Assembly: GCF_011777495.1 (NCBI RefSeq)
Contig: NZ_JAATJS010000004.1
Location: 248,001-312,000 of the forward strand
Direction of reading: 5' to 3'
Length of the DNA stretch: 64,000 bases
Origin: Microvirga terricola
GTDB lineage: Bacteria > Pseudomonadota > Alphaproteobacteria > Rhizobiales > Beijerinckiaceae
Shown: in pieces, positions 17,732 through 24,861 of the stretch
Position numbering within the stretch: position 1 is the stretch's first letter
Layout: the number at the start of each line of letters is the position of its first letter
Program-made: the position numbers and the translations under genes
Notes under the pieces: model-generated
The model's input: only the letters and a program-made list of their open reading frames with translations
What the model was told of the DNA's origin: nothing
Databases searched by the model: none

Positions 17732-18712
17732 GTGGACGCAAAAGCAGATTTGCCTCAGGCTCAGGCCGCGGCCTCCCAGCGTTGGGACGCCATCGACATC
17801 GCGCGCGGCATCGCGATTGGCGCGATGATCGTCTATCACTTCAGCTGGGACGTCAGCTTCCTGCACCTGATCGAAACGGACATCATTCAGATTCCGGCCT
17901 GGCGATGGTTCGCACGCGGCATTGCAGGGTCGTTCCTGTTCCTGGCTGGCGTGGGGCTCGCTCTCGCCCACGCCCAGGGCTTTCGCCGACAAGCCTTCCT
18001 GCGCCGTCTCGCGAAGGTGAGCGGCGCGGCCATTCTCGTGACAGCGGTCACCTACTTCGCTTTTCCCGAGAGCTACATCTTCTTCGGTATTCTGCACTGC
18101 ATCGCGGTGTCGAGCATTTTGGCCCTGCCTTTCTTGCGCATGCCCCCTGCCCTCGTCGCTGTCGCCGCCGTGCTCTGTTTTGCCGCTCCGTGGTTCCCGA
18201 CGAGCCCTGTCCTCGATCAACCTTGGCTTGACTGGCTCGGTCTTGGAGCGTCCGAGCCGATTGCGAACGACTATGTTCCCATCTTCCCTTGGTTCGGCTC
18301 GGTGCTGATGGGAATTGCCGTCGCCAAAGGTGTACTGCCGCACAAGCAAACGATGGCACTCGCACAGTGGCGGGGAACAAGTCCTTTCTGGCGCCTTCTG
18401 ATCTTCGCCGGGCGAAAGAGCCTGCCGATTTATCTGCTGCATCAAGTTGTCTTGCTGGCAGCGCTTTACGGCGTGCTCCAATTGACGGGCCCGAACCCGA
18501 TGGCGGACGCGCGCCCCTTCATAGAGCAATGTGAAGCCAGCTGCGCCGGACAAAACGGCGAACCGGGCCAGTGCCGGGCCGTCTGTGCCTGCATCGTCGG
18601 CGGGCTGCGCAGCAACGGGCTATGGCAGCGCGTTCTTGCCAACAATCTTCGACCGGAGGATCAGGCGGGAATGTCAGGCGTCGTGCAGCAATGTGCGCGC
18701 AACCCCTCTTAG
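17732..18712 (+). CDS. DUF1624 / heparan-alpha-glucosaminide N-acetyltransferase-like membrane protein with Cys-rich tail
   Basis: 326 residues. The start is a GTG with a GAGGGAAG site at good spacing. Eight or so membrane spans begin at 'DIARGIAIGAMIVYHFSWD', which holds the catalytic-type histidine of the YeiB/HGSNAT acyltransferase fold. The family moves acyl groups across the membrane to sugars or polymers; the substrate here is unknown. After the last span the final ~57 residues hold six cysteines (QC, SCAGQ, QCRAVCACI, QQCARN), which could form disulfides or bind metal. Confidence 0.8.
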   Translation: MDAKADLPQAQAAASQRWDAIDIARGIAIGAMIVYHFSWDVSFLHLIETDIIQIPAWRWFARGIAGSFLFLAGVGLALAHAQGFRRQAFLRRLAKVSGAAILVTAVTYFAFPESYIFFGILHCIAVSSILALPFLRMPPALVAVAAVLCFAAPWFPTSPVLDQPWLDWLGLGASEPIANDYVPIFPWFGSVLMGIAVAKGVLPHKQTMALAQWRGTSPFWRLLIFAGRKSLPIYLLHQVVLLAALYGVLQLTGPNPMADARPFIEQCEASCAGQNGEPGQCRAVCACIVGGLRSNGLWQRVLANNLRPEDQAGMSGVVQQCARNPS

Positions 18713-18719
18713 TTCTCGC

Positions 18720-19235
18720 TTAATCCTGTCCGTCGAGAACCGGGTAACCTTCGAACGGCTTCAGGGTTTTCAAGACGAAGGTCGTGTGAATGCGTCCGAT
18801 GCCGAGACGCGGATCGCCGAGGAAGGTTTCGGTCAAGCTCTCGTAAGCCGCCAGCGTCGGCGCGACGAAACGGGCCACATAATCGTACTCGCCATTCACG
18901 ACGTGCAGTTCAATGAGCGCGGGATAAGCACACAGGGCACGCTCCAAGCGCTGCCGAGACTCCGTGGAAGGGTCGCGCATGCTGATGCCGGCGAGCGCGA
19001 TGATGTCGTGCCCTAACGCGGACGGCTCAACGAGCGCGGTGTAACCGCGGATCACTCCCTTCTGCTCGAGCCGTTTGACGCGCTCCAGGCACGGCCGCGC
19101 CGACAACCCGACTTTCTCGGACAGGGCCTGATAGGTGATGCGCCCGGCCCGCGTGAGCGTTTCAAGGATTGAAAGATCGATCCGATCGAGGATGGATTTG
19201 GCATTTCGGCCAAGCGGCCGGACGGGTTGTTTCAT
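18720..19235 (-). CDS. Lrp/AsnC-family transcriptional regulator
   Basis: 171 residues: a short basic N-terminal extension, a winged HTH ('LDRIDLSILETLTRAGRITY', 'LSEKVGLSARPCLERVKRLE'), then the RAM effector domain (about 85-165). The ATG follows GGGAAG. It lies 258 bases from, and divergent to, the ACP/type III PKS/FAAL genes across an AT-rich region, so it is a natural candidate regulator of that cluster. It also converges with the DUF1624 gene, whose stop is 7 bases away. Confidence 0.92.
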   Translation of the reverse strand: MKQPVRPLGRNAKSILDRIDLSILETLTRAGRITYQALSEKVGLSARPCLERVKRLEQKGVIRGYTALVEPSALGHDIIALAGISMRDPSTESRQRLERALCAYPALIELHVVNGEYDYVARFVAPTLAAYESLTETFLGDPRLGIGRIHTTFVLKTLKPFEGYPVLDGQD

Positions 19236-19493
19236 GATGCTTCCCGAAACAAGGAGCGCTCCCCGGAATCAAACGGCGAGTCCGCCTCCTTTATCCCACC
19301 ATCGCAGTGCCGCCTAATCCGTTGCCAATCTCAACCATGAGAGATCGTTGCGCAAAAAGTAATGATCTATAGCCGCACAATATTTGTTATATTATAACTT
19401 AAATTTCTGATTTTAATGCTAAAAAAGATATGGCATATCGTAACGTAATAGATTATCAGTCATGCAACGTTACGAAACGTAATGGGGGCAAGC
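19236..19493. promoter_or_regulatory. AT-rich regulatory island between lrp-like gene and the ACP/PKS cluster
   Basis: Bases ~19340-19480 are strongly AT-rich against a GC-rich background. They include the palindrome GTTATA-T-TATAAC at 19386-19398 and, at the ACP start, CGTTACG-AAA-CGTAATG (19468-19484), an inverted repeat with one mismatch. The heptamer ACGTAAT occurs twice (19444, 19477). The second repeat overlaps the ACP ribosome-binding region, where a repressor would block initiation. This fits a regulated divergent promoter with Lrp-type AT-rich sites. Confidence 0.5.
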
Positions 19494-19778
19494 ATGACAA
19501 CGAGTGTGCAGTCGCATGTTTTGACGCAGGTCGCAGACCTGTGCCGGACAATTCTTGAGAAAAATGCCGTGGAGATCGAACCGGGAATGTCGCTCACGCG
19601 CGACCTCGGCTTCGACTCAATGCAGTTGATGCAATTCTTCGCCGGAATTGAAACCCGCTATCCGGCGGTTATCCTCGAAGACTGGTTCATCGCCCATGCT
19701 TCCGGGGCGCGCGACACCGTCGGCAGCGTGGCGGATTATATCGCCGGCGCGTTCCATCAACAAATTGCGGCGGAGTAA
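19494..19778 (+). CDS. Stand-alone acyl carrier protein
   Basis: 94 residues from the ATG at 19494, chosen because GGGGG lies 5' at proper spacing; an ATG at 19482 overlaps that site. The 4'-phosphopantetheine attachment motif is 'LGFDSMQLMQFF' with Ser42. It is an acidic helical carrier, but not the FabF-coupled AcpP type (which has GADSLDT). It is followed after 4 bases by a type III polyketide synthase and then a fatty-acyl-AMP ligase, so it presumably carries the activated acyl starter for that pathway. Confidence 0.88.
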   Translation: MTTSVQSHVLTQVADLCRTILEKNAVEIEPGMSLTRDLGFDSMQLMQFFAGIETRYPAVILEDWFIAHASGARDTVGSVADYIAGAFHQQIAAE

Positions 19779-19782
19779 TCTA

Positions 19783-20844
19783 ATGCTCCACAACAGCCCG
19801 TCACTCCTTCCGACTTTCGTGAGTCTCTCCTCGGCCGTTCCCAAACAGGCCTTCGACCAGAACACGCTGTGGGACAGCGTGTTCGACGATTGGTACGCCG
19901 ACATTCCCGACGCGCGCGATATCGGAACCGTCACCCGCGTCCGCAAGCGGCACATGGCGTGGGACCCGGCCCGCGAGCTGGGGGGGCGTACCCGCGGCAT
20001 CGGCGAGCGCATGAAAGACTTTGTCGGCATCGTCGATGAGGTCGCCGGTGAAGCGGTGGAGAATCTGCTTCAAACTATGCATCCCACGGATGTCGGCAGC
20101 ATCGTGATGGCGAGTAGCACTGGCTATTACGGACCGACGCCGGACTATTTCCTCGCCAAGCGCTTCGGCTTCAAGTCCAATATCCGCCGAACCTTCATCG
20201 GCCATATGGGATGTTTCGCCGCCTTCAATGTCATCAAGACGGCCATCGACTCCGTCACAACACGGCCGAATGAATATACGGTTGGCGTGTGCGCGGAGTT
20301 CAGCAGCCTTCATTTCCGACCAGATCCAAGCCGCGAGCAGGCCATCGTTCACAACCTCTTCGGCGATGCCGTCGGCGCATTCACTTTAGCGATGCGGGAA
20401 CCGGGCCATGGGCCACAGATCCTCGCCACCCACACGCACCAGTCCTACGACACGTCGGACATGATGACTCTCTCAGTCCTCGACGACGGAGTCCGCATGA
20501 CGCTTTCACCCTACGTGCCGTTCGTCATCGCAAGCCTGATCAACCAGTTCATCGACGACCTGTGTGCCTCGGCATCCGTCGATCCGGCCAATATCAAACA
20601 CTGGGCGATCCACCCGGGCGGCCCGAAGATCGTCGATATGGTGGCGCAACGCCTCAATATCTCCGAACACCAGCTGGCTTCGACTTGGCACGTGCTGAGC
20701 GAATACGGCAACTGTGCGTCTGCGACCGTTCTCCTGGTGCTCGAGCATCTGATCGCGAACGACAAGCCGCAGCCCGGGGAGCTCGGCGTCATGCTCGCCT
20801 TCGGCCCCGGCCTGACTCTCGAAGGCGCCCTTCTCCGCTTCTGA
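19783..20844 (+). CDS. Type III polyketide synthase (chalcone/stilbene synthase-like)
   Basis: 353 residues from the ATG at 19783, 4 bases after the ACP stop. It has the thiolase fold with the Cys-His-Asn triad of type III PKSs: Cys144 in 'FIGHMGCFAAFNVIKTA', His277 in 'WAIHPGGPKIVD', Asn310 in 'LSEYGNCASATVL'. The closing 'LGVMLAFGPGLTLEGALLRF' matches the family's C-terminal GFGPG region. Such enzymes extend acyl starters with malonyl-CoA to pyrones, resorcinols or related lipids. Context (ACP, FAAL) suggests a fatty-acyl starter; the product is unknown. FabH/KASIII was considered but the HPGG and YGNxxSA motifs favour type III PKS. Confidence 0.9.
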   Translation: MLHNSPSLLPTFVSLSSAVPKQAFDQNTLWDSVFDDWYADIPDARDIGTVTRVRKRHMAWDPARELGGRTRGIGERMKDFVGIVDEVAGEAVENLLQTMHPTDVGSIVMASSTGYYGPTPDYFLAKRFGFKSNIRRTFIGHMGCFAAFNVIKTAIDSVTTRPNEYTVGVCAEFSSLHFRPDPSREQAIVHNLFGDAVGAFTLAMREPGHGPQILATHTHQSYDTSDMMTLSVLDDGVRMTLSPYVPFVIASLINQFIDDLCASASVDPANIKHWAIHPGGPKIVDMVAQRLNISEHQLASTWHVLSEYGNCASATVLLVLEHLIANDKPQPGELGVMLAFGPGLTLEGALLRF

Positions 20845-20851
20845 ACCCGGC

Positions 20852-20871
20852 CCTGCCTCTCCCGAGGCAGG
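20852..20871. other. 8-bp hairpin in the PKS-FAAL gap
   Basis: CCTGCCTC and GAGGCAGG form a perfect stem with loop TCCC, 7 bases after the PKS stop. No T-run follows, so a full terminator is not supported; it could weaken read-through or protect the ACP-PKS mRNA end. The remaining ~95 bases before the FAAL gene show nothing else. Confidence 0.45.
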
Positions 20872-20964
20872 ACCGAACGCCAACAGCCCTCGCTTTGCGC
20901 GATCCGGGCGGGCAGCCGCTCGCCCGCGATCTCGCTGCGAAGCGCCATTTCGCGAGACAATTCC

Positions 20965-22710
20965 ATGTACAAGGCCCATCACTGCACGCTCGGCCAGCCG
21001 CAGGCCGCCATCGATCTGTCGCACATGGCCGGCGTGCCGCTTGCCGGCGACGAGAAAACCGTCGTCGAGGTTTTGCGCAGTCGCGCCGCCCTCGCTCCCG
21101 AGAAGTCCGCCTTCTTCGTGATCGAATCCAACACGGTCGTTTCCGAGATTTCGAACGGCGCCCTGCTGGAGAAGGCGACGACTCTGGCCCGGCGGCTTGC
21201 CGCCCAGGGTGTTCGGTCCGGCGATTTCGTTTTGCTCGCCCTTGAGACCTCGTCCTCCCTCGTCACCGCTTTCTTCGCATGCCTTGTCGGCTCCTTCGTC
21301 CCCTGTGTGGTCGAAGCGCCGCCCGCGGGGGCGAATGGCGGCGACTGGGCCGAGCGGATCGCGACGCGCGCGCGCCTTGCAAACGCCAAGCTGGTTCTTG
21401 TCCGGGAGGATTGCCGCGATCTTCTGACAACAGCAGGCTGCCCGGCAAAGGCCATCGGCGAGCTGCCAGACCCGGCGGATGCTGATCTTCACGAAGCGTC
21501 CGAAACGGATCCCGTCTTCTTGCAGTTCACCTCGGGCACGACATCGCAGCCCAAGGCGCTTCTCGTGAACCACCGCACGCTGCTCAACAACGTTCGCGGC
21601 CTAGCTCAGGCCAGGGATTGGGCCCACAGCGACGTCGTCGTCAGCTGGTTGCCGCTCTATCACGACATGGGTCTTGTCGCGATGACGCTGACGGGTTTCA
21701 CGACCGGGATGCCTGTGGCGCTGATGCCATCGAACCTGTTCACGATGAACCCGGCCCGATGGCTCTGGGCGCTCCACACGTTTGGCGGAACAGTGTCTGC
21801 CGCACCGAATTTCGCCTACCAATTCGTCGCCTCACACGCACCCGAGCACCGGACACGCGGGCTGGACCTGTCCCGCTGGCGCAGCGCGCTTAACGCCGCC
21901 GAGTTCATTCGGAAACAAACCGTCGAGCTTTTTATCTCCCGCTTCGAACCACATGGCTTCAAACGTGAGGCCTTCGTCCCCGCTTACGGACTGGCCGAGT
22001 GCACCGTTGCGGCGTCGATCTCGCGCCCCTCGGAGCCTTTGCGTTTCGACATGATCTCGCGTTCGCGCCTGATCGCGGCTGGCCAGGCGGTAGAGGTCGA
22101 AGCTTCCGACCCCGATGCGCTGCCGATTGCCTGCACAGGGCCGATGATCCCTGGACATGACGTGCGGGTCGTGGGCAGCGACGGCAACACACTCCCCGAC
22201 CGCGTGCAGGGCCAGATCCTTCTGCATGGTCCCAGCGTGGTCGGTGGCTATTATGGCGAGACGAAGCCGAGCAACGTCCACGACGGCTGGCTTGAAACCG
22301 GGGACCTTGGCTATACCGACAAGGGGCGGATCTACGTCACCGGCCGGATCAAGGATCTCATCATCCGCGCCGGTGCGAACATCTCGCCCTATGAGATCGA
22401 GCAGGTGGCAGCCGAGATTCAGGGCGTCCGCTCCGGTGCCGTCGGCGCCATCGGTGTGCCCGATACCGACAAAGGGACCGAAAACCTGATCGTGTTCTTC
22501 GAGACGACCCAAAAGACCTCTGATGTCATCGAAACGATGCGGAAGGCGATCCGCGAGCGTCTGAGCCAGAAACTGAGCATCGCGGTCGATCACGTCTTCG
22601 ATGTTGCGCCTCACACGCTCCAGAAAACCACGAGCGGCAAGCTGCAGCGTGTGAAGCTTGTGCAACTCGCTCAGGAAAGGTTGAAAGCGCGGCCCGCCTC
22701 CGCCAACTAA
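20965..22710 (+). CDS. Fatty-acyl-AMP ligase (FAAL) / acyl-ACP-loading adenylate-forming enzyme
   Basis: 581 residues, typical FAAL length. The ATP-binding P-loop is 'FTSGTTSQPKALL' (188-200), followed by the FAAL-characteristic 'SWLPLYHDMGLV' (227-238) and 'SAAPNFAYQFVAS'. Then come 'AYGLAECTVA', 'GWLETGDLGY', the hinge 'GRIKDLIIRAGANISPYEIE' and the C-terminal catalytic lysine at about 559 in 'TTSGKLQRVK'. FAALs activate fatty acids as adenylates and hand them to a carrier protein rather than to CoA; the stand-alone ACP two genes upstream is the obvious acceptor. Confidence 0.88.
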   Translation: MYKAHHCTLGQPQAAIDLSHMAGVPLAGDEKTVVEVLRSRAALAPEKSAFFVIESNTVVSEISNGALLEKATTLARRLAAQGVRSGDFVLLALETSSSLVTAFFACLVGSFVPCVVEAPPAGANGGDWAERIATRARLANAKLVLVREDCRDLLTTAGCPAKAIGELPDPADADLHEASETDPVFLQFTSGTTSQPKALLVNHRTLLNNVRGLAQARDWAHSDVVVSWLPLYHDMGLVAMTLTGFTTGMPVALMPSNLFTMNPARWLWALHTFGGTVSAAPNFAYQFVASHAPEHRTRGLDLSRWRSALNAAEFIRKQTVELFISRFEPHGFKREAFVPAYGLAECTVAASISRPSEPLRFDMISRSRLIAAGQAVEVEASDPDALPIACTGPMIPGHDVRVVGSDGNTLPDRVQGQILLHGPSVVGGYYGETKPSNVHDGWLETGDLGYTDKGRIYVTGRIKDLIIRAGANISPYEIEQVAAEIQGVRSGAVGAIGVPDTDKGTENLIVFFETTQKTSDVIETMRKAIRERLSQKLSIAVDHVFDVAPHTLQKTTSGKLQRVKLVQLAQERLKARPASAN

Positions 22711-22754
22711 GAGCTTGCCGGCGCGGAGCGCCTTTGAAGCTTGAGGAGATTGCG

Positions 22755-23381
22755 GTGCTGCGGAACTACCTGATCGAGCTTCCCCTCATCGCAATTCTCC
22801 GCGGGCTCAAGCCTGAGAATGCCGAAGCCATCGGCCACGCTCTCGTGGAAGCGGGCTTTCGGATCATCGAAGTACCGCTGAATTCGCCGGACCCGTTCCA
22901 CAGCATCGGAATTCTCACGCGGGCACTTCCGAAGGATGTTCTGATCGGAGCGGGCACGGTGCTCAACCCCGACGACGTCAACGGCGTTCACGATGTGGGC
23001 GGACAACTGATCGTCATGCCCCACGCCGACACGCACGTGATCCAGCGGGCCAAGGAGTTGCGCCTCATCTGCACGCCCGGCGTCGCCACGCCCACGGAGG
23101 CCTTTGCCGCGCTGAAGGCCGGAGCGGACGCCATCAAGGTCTTTCCCGCCGAGGGTATTCCGCCCGTTGTCGTGAAAGCGTGGCGAGCCGTGTTGCCAAA
23201 GGATGCCATCGTCCTTCCCGTCGGTGGCATCAAGCCCGACACGATGAAAGCCTATCTGGACGCAGGCGCGGATGGATTCGGCCTGGGCTCCGCCCTTTTC
23301 ACACCGGCGATGCCTATTGAAGATATCAGAAAGAACGCGCGAGCCTTCGCGGAGGCGTTGCGCGCGTTGCGGGCGGGATGA
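22755..23381 (+). CDS. dgoA: 2-dehydro-3-deoxy-6-phosphogalactonate aldolase
   Basis: 208 residues from a GTG at 22755 preceded by GAGGAG at good spacing; a TTG at 22734 is the alternative. A class I KDPG/KDPGal aldolase barrel: 'LIAILRGLKPENAEAIGHAL', 'VGAGTV'-type 'IGAGTVLNPDDV', and the Schiff-base lysine in 'DAIKVFPAEG'. 'LPVGGIKPDTMKAYL' completes the phosphate site. It splits KDPGal to pyruvate and glyceraldehyde-3-phosphate. 44 bases after the FAAL stop on the same strand; no other galactonate genes are nearby. Confidence 0.88.
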   Translation: MLRNYLIELPLIAILRGLKPENAEAIGHALVEAGFRIIEVPLNSPDPFHSIGILTRALPKDVLIGAGTVLNPDDVNGVHDVGGQLIVMPHADTHVIQRAKELRLICTPGVATPTEAFAALKAGADAIKVFPAEGIPPVVVKAWRAVLPKDAIVLPVGGIKPDTMKAYLDAGADGFGLGSALFTPAMPIEDIRKNARAFAEALRALRAG

Positions 23382-24364
23382 GCTGGCTGATCCAGCCGAG
23401 ACTAGTTAACAGCCCCTTCGACGATCCGGGGCTCTACATCGATTTTCGCTACGGCCATCGCGCGCTCCTATTCGATCTGGGTGACCTTGCTCCCCTCTCC
23501 TCGCGCGAGTTAATGCGCATCTCGCATGTTTTCGTCTCGCACACCCATATCGATCACTTCGCCGGCTTCGACAGGCTGTTGCGCGTCTGTCTGCATCGGC
23601 CGGGGCCGCTCCATCTCATCGGCCCACCGGGTTTCATCGACCGAGTCGATCATAAGCTCCAGGGCTTCACCTGGAATCTCGTGAACGAGCACTCCATCGA
23701 CTTTCAGCTGCATGTCGCTGAATTCGACGAACCACGGTTAACGCGAGCAGCGGTCTTTTCCGCCCGGCATGTTTTCCGCCGCGAGGGCGTGGCGGTCGCA
23801 GACCTGCCCGATGGGGTTGTGTTGGCCGAAGACGACTTTCGGATCGAGGCCGTCGCGCTCGACCACGGCATTCCCTGCCTCGCCTTCGGCTTTCGCGAGA
23901 CGACGCGCGTCAATGTTCGCAGCGATGCCTTGAGGGAGCTCGGTTTACCGAGCGGCCAGTGGCTCAACGAAGCGAAAGCGATGGTCCGTGCGGGCGTGGA
24001 GGACGCGGGAATCGACATACCCGAAATCGGCAAAGTCGATTTCCGCACGATCAAGGATCGCCTTTTCTTCGTCGGTCCGGGCCAGTCGCTCGCCTATGTG
24101 ACCGACACGGCGATCAGCCTGCAGAACGAGCGCAAGATCCTCTTTCTGGCGCGCAACGCCGACCACCTTTTCATCGAGGCTGTCTTTGCCGAACGCGACA
24201 GAGCACTTGCCGAGGAAGCGCATCACCTGACCGCTCATGAAGCCGGGCGCCTTGCCCACGAGGCGCATGTCGCACGCCTGACCGTGTTTCATCACTCCGC
24301 GCGCTACCTCACCGAGGGCGATGCTTTGCGCACGGAGGCCATGCAAGCCTTCCAATCGGCGTAA
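23378..24364 (+). CDS. RNase Z-like metallo-beta-lactamase-fold hydrolase
   Basis: 328 residues with the zinc motif 'VFVSHTHIDHFAGFDRLLR' (HxHxDH), a later 'RNADHLFIEAVF', and 'HHLTAHEAGRLAHEAHVARL'...'FHHSARYL', the ordering of ELAC-type RNase Z. RNase Z trims tRNA 3' ends; with CCA-encoded tRNAs its role may differ. The exosite loop region (about 95-165) looks unusual, so a different hydrolase activity is possible. The ATG overlaps the aldolase stop (ATGA), so the two are translationally coupled. Confidence 0.75.
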   Translation: MSWLIQPRLVNSPFDDPGLYIDFRYGHRALLFDLGDLAPLSSRELMRISHVFVSHTHIDHFAGFDRLLRVCLHRPGPLHLIGPPGFIDRVDHKLQGFTWNLVNEHSIDFQLHVAEFDEPRLTRAAVFSARHVFRREGVAVADLPDGVVLAEDDFRIEAVALDHGIPCLAFGFRETTRVNVRSDALRELGLPSGQWLNEAKAMVRAGVEDAGIDIPEIGKVDFRTIKDRLFFVGPGQSLAYVTDTAISLQNERKILFLARNADHLFIEAVFAERDRALAEEAHHLTAHEAGRLAHEAHVARLTVFHHSARYLTEGDALRTEAMQAFQSA

Positions 24365-24384
24365 CGCTTGGCCGTACCGGAGTG

Positions 24385-24615
24385 TTAGCGCCGCTTACCG
24401 CGGCCGCCACGAAAGAACGGCACGGTCAGAAGTCGGCGTCCGGTTTCGTCGGTGATTTCGAGTTCGATATTGCCCGCGTCGGCCAACTCCTCCCGGAGTT
24501 CTTCGACCGTTGCCAGCGCTTCGGCGCGCGCGGCTTCGATGTCCGGCAACTCCACTCCTTCATCATCCTCGTCGAGATCGTATCCATCGCGGATATTGAA
24601 GAAGTATCGGGGCAT
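24385..24615 (-). CDS. DUF6894 small protein
   Basis: 76 residues from the ATG at 24615, giving 'MPRYFFNIRDGYDLDEDDEG' and then 'ELPDIEAARAEALATVEELR'. This matches the DUF6894 pattern: MPRYFF start, an acidic DxEG turn, and a helix beginning with the LPDxxAAxxEA motif. These are small cytosolic proteins of unknown function, often present in many copies in Methylobacterium/Microvirga-type genomes. An ATG three codons upstream is possible. It lies between the RNase Z-like gene (convergent) and tRNA-Glu. Confidence 0.8.
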   Translation of the reverse strand: MPRYFFNIRDGYDLDEDDEGVELPDIEAARAEALATVEELREELADAGNIELEITDETGRRLLTVPFFRGGRGKRR

Positions 24616-24713
24616 GGCATCCAACGCGAAGCGGAAAACGTAGGGCTGAGCGACGGAATCAAACTAACGCCGCCGCAACGATAAGATACTGCAATTTTAA
24701 CGGGGATGTGAAA

Positions 24714-24788
24714 TGGCGCGGCCTAGGGGAATCGAACCCCTCTTCCCAGCGTGAAAGGCTGGTGTCCTAACCGATAGACGAAGGCCGC
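24714..24788 (-). tRNA. tRNA-Glu (anticodon TTC)
   Basis: A 75-base minus-strand cloverleaf: acceptor GCGGCCT/AGGCCGC, anticodon stem CCAGC/GCTGG with loop CTTTCAC (anticodon TTC), T arm AGGGG-TTCGATT-CCCCT, discriminator G and encoded CCA. It stands alone between the DUF6894 gene and recJ. Confidence 0.96.
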
Positions 24789-24861
24789 TTGATCGGGGCA
24801 GTGCCGCCGAAGTGGGCGGACATATAGATGGGTTCTCCGAAGACGGCAAGCGCTAGATGAA

